Assembly (NCBI RefSeq): GCF_047200635.1
Contig: NZ_JBJZOI010000013.1
Location: forward strand, 1 to 64,000
Length of the DNA stretch: 64,000 nt
From: Saccharopolyspora_C sp047200635
GTDB taxonomy: Bacteria; Actinomycetota; Actinomycetes; Mycobacteriales; Pseudonocardiaceae
Direction of reading: 5' to 3'
A model generated the notes under the pieces. It worked only from the letters and a program-made list of their open reading frames with translations, was not told the DNA's origin and made no database searches. A program made the position numbers and the translations under genes. Positions 61,860 to 64,000 of the stretch are shown piece by piece. The first letter of the stretch is position 1. Every line of letters begins with the position of its first letter.

Positions 61860-64000
61860 GTGGCGTTCGCGACTGAGTACCCGACCCCGGCCGACAGCAC
61901 CTTCCGGCCGGTCAGCGACATCCCGCGCACCGGCAACCGGTTCCGGATGGTCAGCGACTACGACCCCTCCGGGGACCAGCCGGCGGCGATCGAGGAGCTG
62001 GAGCGGCGGATCCGGGACAACGAGGCCAACGTGGTGCTGCTGGGCGCCACCGGGACCGGCAAGTCGGCGACGACGGCGTGGCTCATCGAGCGGTTGCAGC
62101 GGCCGACGCTGGTGCTGGAGCCGAACAAGACGCTGGCCGCGCAGATGGCCAACGAGATGCGGGAGTTCTTCCCGGACAACGCGGTCGAGTACTTCGTCAG
62201 CTACTACGACTACTACCAGCCGGAGGCCTACGTCCCACAGACCGACACCTACATCGAGAAGGACTCCTCGATCAACGAGGACGTGGAGCGGCTGCGGCAC
62301 TCGGCGACCTCGAACCTGCTGAGCAGGCGGGACTGCGTGGTGGTGTCCTCGGTGTCGTGCATCTACGGCCTGGGCACGCCGCAGTCGTACCTGGACCGCT
62401 CGATCCGGCTGGAGGTCGGCGGGGAGGTCGATCGGGACCTGCTGCTGCGCGCGCTGGTGGACGTGCAGTACACCCGCAACGACATCGCCTTCGCCCGCGG
62501 CACCTTCCGGGTACGCGGGGACACCGTCGAGGTCATCCCCGCCTACGAGGAGCTCGCGGTGCGCGTCGAGCTGTTCGGCGACGAGATCGAGCGGCTGCAC
62601 TACCTGCACCCGCTGACCGGTGAGATCGTCCGCGAGGTGGAGGAGGTGCGGATCTTCCCCGCCACCCACTACGTCGCGGGCCCGGAGCGGATGGAGAAGG
62701 CCATCCGGGGCATCGAGGCGGAGCTGGAGGAGCGCCTGAGCGCGCTGGAAGCGCAGAACAAGCTGCTGGAGGCCCAGCGGCTGCGGATGCGCACCCAGTA
62801 CGACGTCGAGATGATGCGCCAGGTCGGTTTCTGCTCCGGCATCGAGAACTACTCGCGGCACATCGACGATCGCGCGGCCGGGACGGCGCCCGCGACGCTG
62901 CTGGACTACTTCCCCGACGACTTCCTGCTCGTGATCGACGAATCGCACCAGACCGTTCCGCAGGTCGGCGGCATGTACGAGGGCGACATGTCCCGCAAGC
63001 GCACCCTCGTCGAGCACGGCTTCCGGCTGCCCAGCGCGATGGACAACCGGCCGCTGACCTGGGAGGAGTTCGCCGACCGGATCGGGCAGACGGTGTACCT
63101 GTCGGCCACGCCAGGCCCGTACGAGATGGGGCAGGCGGGCGGCGAGTTCGTCGAGCAGGTGATCCGCCCGACCGGGCTGATCGACCCGGAGGTCGTGGTC
63201 AAGCCGACCGAGGGCCAGATCGACGACCTGGTCGGCGAGATCCGCGAGCGCGCCGAGCGGGACGAGCGGGTGCTGGTGACCACGCTGACCAAGAAGATGG
63301 CCGAGGACCTCACCGATTACTTCCTGGAGCTCGGGGTGCGGGTGCGCTACCTGCACTCCGAGGTGGACACCCTGCGCCGGGTGGAGCTGCTGCGGCAGTT
63401 GCGGCTCGGGGAGTTCGACGTGCTGGTGGGCATCAACCTGCTGCGGGAGGGCCTGGACCTGCCGGAGGTCTCCCTGGTGTCGATCCTCGACGCCGACAAG
63501 GAGGGCTTCCTGCGCTCCGGCACCAGCCTGGTGCAGACGATCGGCCGCGCGGCGCGCAACGTCTCCGGCCAGGTGCACATGTACGCCGACAAGATCACCG
63601 ACTCGATGCAGCACGCCATCGACGAGACCAACCGGCGTCGCGCCAAGCAGATCGCCTACAACACCGAGCGCGGCATCGATCCGCAGCCGTTGCGCAAGAA
63701 GATCGCCGACATCCTGGACCGGGTCTACGAGGAGTCCGAGGACACCGAGGAGTCCGTGTCGGTCGGCGGGTCGGGACGCAACGCCTCGCGCGGGAAGAAG
63801 CCCAGCGGGGAGGCCGTGGCCTCCTCCGGGGTGCTGGAGGGCCGGGACACCGGTTCGATGCCGCGCGCGGAGCTCGCGGACCTGGTGCAGCAGCTCAACG
63901 ACCAGATGATGAACGCGGCGCGGGAGCTCCAGTTCGAGCTGGCGGCCCGGCTGCGCGACGAGATCCACGACCTGAAGAAGGAGCTGCGCGGCATGGACGC
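61860..64000 (+). CDS. uvrB: UvrABC excision nuclease subunit B (3' end beyond window)
   Basis: About 713 codons are present; the stop lies past the window. The helicase-like Walker A is GATGTGKSATTAWL, the damage-probing beta-hairpin is SYYDYYQPEAYVPQ, the DEAD-like box is LLVIDESHQTVPQ, motif III YLSATPG, motif V GINLLREGLDLPE, and motif VI QTIGRAARN. A C-terminal UVR motif that binds UvrC starts near LVQQLNDQMMNAARELQFE. It verifies DNA lesions handed over by UvrA. No LexA-type palindrome is obvious in the 91-base promoter gap. Confidence 0.97.
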   Translation, partial: MAFATEYPTPADSTFRPVSDIPRTGNRFRMVSDYDPSGDQPAAIEELERRIRDNEANVVLLGATGTGKSATTAWLIERLQRPTLVLEPNKTLAAQMANEMREFFPDNAVEYFVSYYDYYQPEAYVPQTDTYIEKDSSINEDVERLRHSATSNLLSRRDCVVVSSVSCIYGLGTPQSYLDRSIRLEVGGEVDRDLLLRALVDVQYTRNDIAFARGTFRVRGDTVEVIPAYEELAVRVELFGDEIERLHYLHPLTGEIVREVEEVRIFPATHYVAGPERMEKAIRGIEAELEERLSALEAQNKLLEAQRLRMRTQYDVEMMRQVGFCSGIENYSRHIDDRAAGTAPATLLDYFPDDFLLVIDESHQTVPQVGGMYEGDMSRKRTLVEHGFRLPSAMDNRPLTWEEFADRIGQTVYLSATPGPYEMGQAGGEFVEQVIRPTGLIDPEVVVKPTEGQIDDLVGEIRERAERDERVLVTTLTKKMAEDLTDYFLELGVRVRYLHSEVDTLRRVELLRQLRLGEFDVLVGINLLREGLDLPEVSLVSILDADKEGFLRSGTSLVQTIGRAARNVSGQVHMYADKITDSMQHAIDETNRRRAKQIAYNTERGIDPQPLRKKIADILDRVYEESEDTEESVSVGGSGRNASRGKKPSGEAVASSGVLEGRDTGSMPRAELADLVQQLNDQMMNAARELQFELAARLRDEIHDLKKELRGMD

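Noticed and set aside
60561..63968. A very long open frame (over 1100 codons) opposite uvrB
   Set aside because: uvrB on the plus strand is unmistakable. The opposite frame is open only because of high-GC codon bias. Only its first part (60561-61124) is a real gene.

Overview
The window is very GC-rich DNA with GTG and ATG starts, Shine-Dalgarno boxes of the GGAGG type, a Pup protein, an ANTAR response regulator, a CoaE-GrpB fusion and a DosR-type stress gene set. Together these point to an actinobacterium, most likely a Pseudonocardiaceae (Saccharopolyspora-like) or a mycobacterial relative. The family placement is inference from gene content only. The first 66 bases are almost pure C and look like a contig-end artefact.

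Layout. (1) 0.08-4.9 kb: a zinc-hook SMC/Rad50-like ATPase, then a tRNA with anticodon CAA that has been used as an integration site. Downstream lie a truncated integrase, a low-GC four-helix membrane protein with an N-terminal amyloid-type motif, a second partial copy of the tRNA 3' half, a decayed second integrase and a decayed XRE-type regulator. (2) 4.9-47.7 kb: a dormancy/hypoxia island resembling the DosR regulon of Mycobacterium tuberculosis. It holds 13 universal stress proteins (11 tandem, 2 single-domain), five Acg-type nitroreductases, Hsp20, a two-subunit NAD-linked formate dehydrogenase and two P-type ATPases. It also holds a GNAT/acyl-CoA synthetase fusion, a GH65 disaccharide phosphorylase with a beta-phosphoglucomutase-like HAD protein, a PEP synthase, a PiT phosphate permease with a PhoU-like partner, a zinc alcohol dehydrogenase, CBS, DUF1876, DUF1918 and DUF3040 proteins, and a stand-alone Pup. 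Short sites close to GGGACnnTCGGCCC lie before several of these operons. No dosR/dosS gene is in the window. (3) 47.9-64 kb: housekeeping genes. These are an ANTAR regulator (PdtaR type), a hotdog thioesterase, polA, a VOC protein, a YhgE/Pip-type exporter with an unusual ATPase partner, a GNAT protein, a methyltransferase, rpsA, coaE, two DUF402 proteins and uvrB (cut by the window end).

How the parts may work together. In the island, formate dehydrogenase, alcohol dehydrogenase and the nitroreductases would deal with reducing equivalents when respiration is limited. GH65 plus HAD would release disaccharide carbon as a sugar phosphate, while the CoA ligase and PEP synthase connect acyl-CoA and pyruvate to gluconeogenesis. 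The ATPases and PiT system manage ions and phosphate. Hsp20, DUF1876 and the USPs protect or idle the cell. Pup, next to a USP, links the island to proteasomal tagging. This picture is inference from family knowledge and gene neighbourhood.
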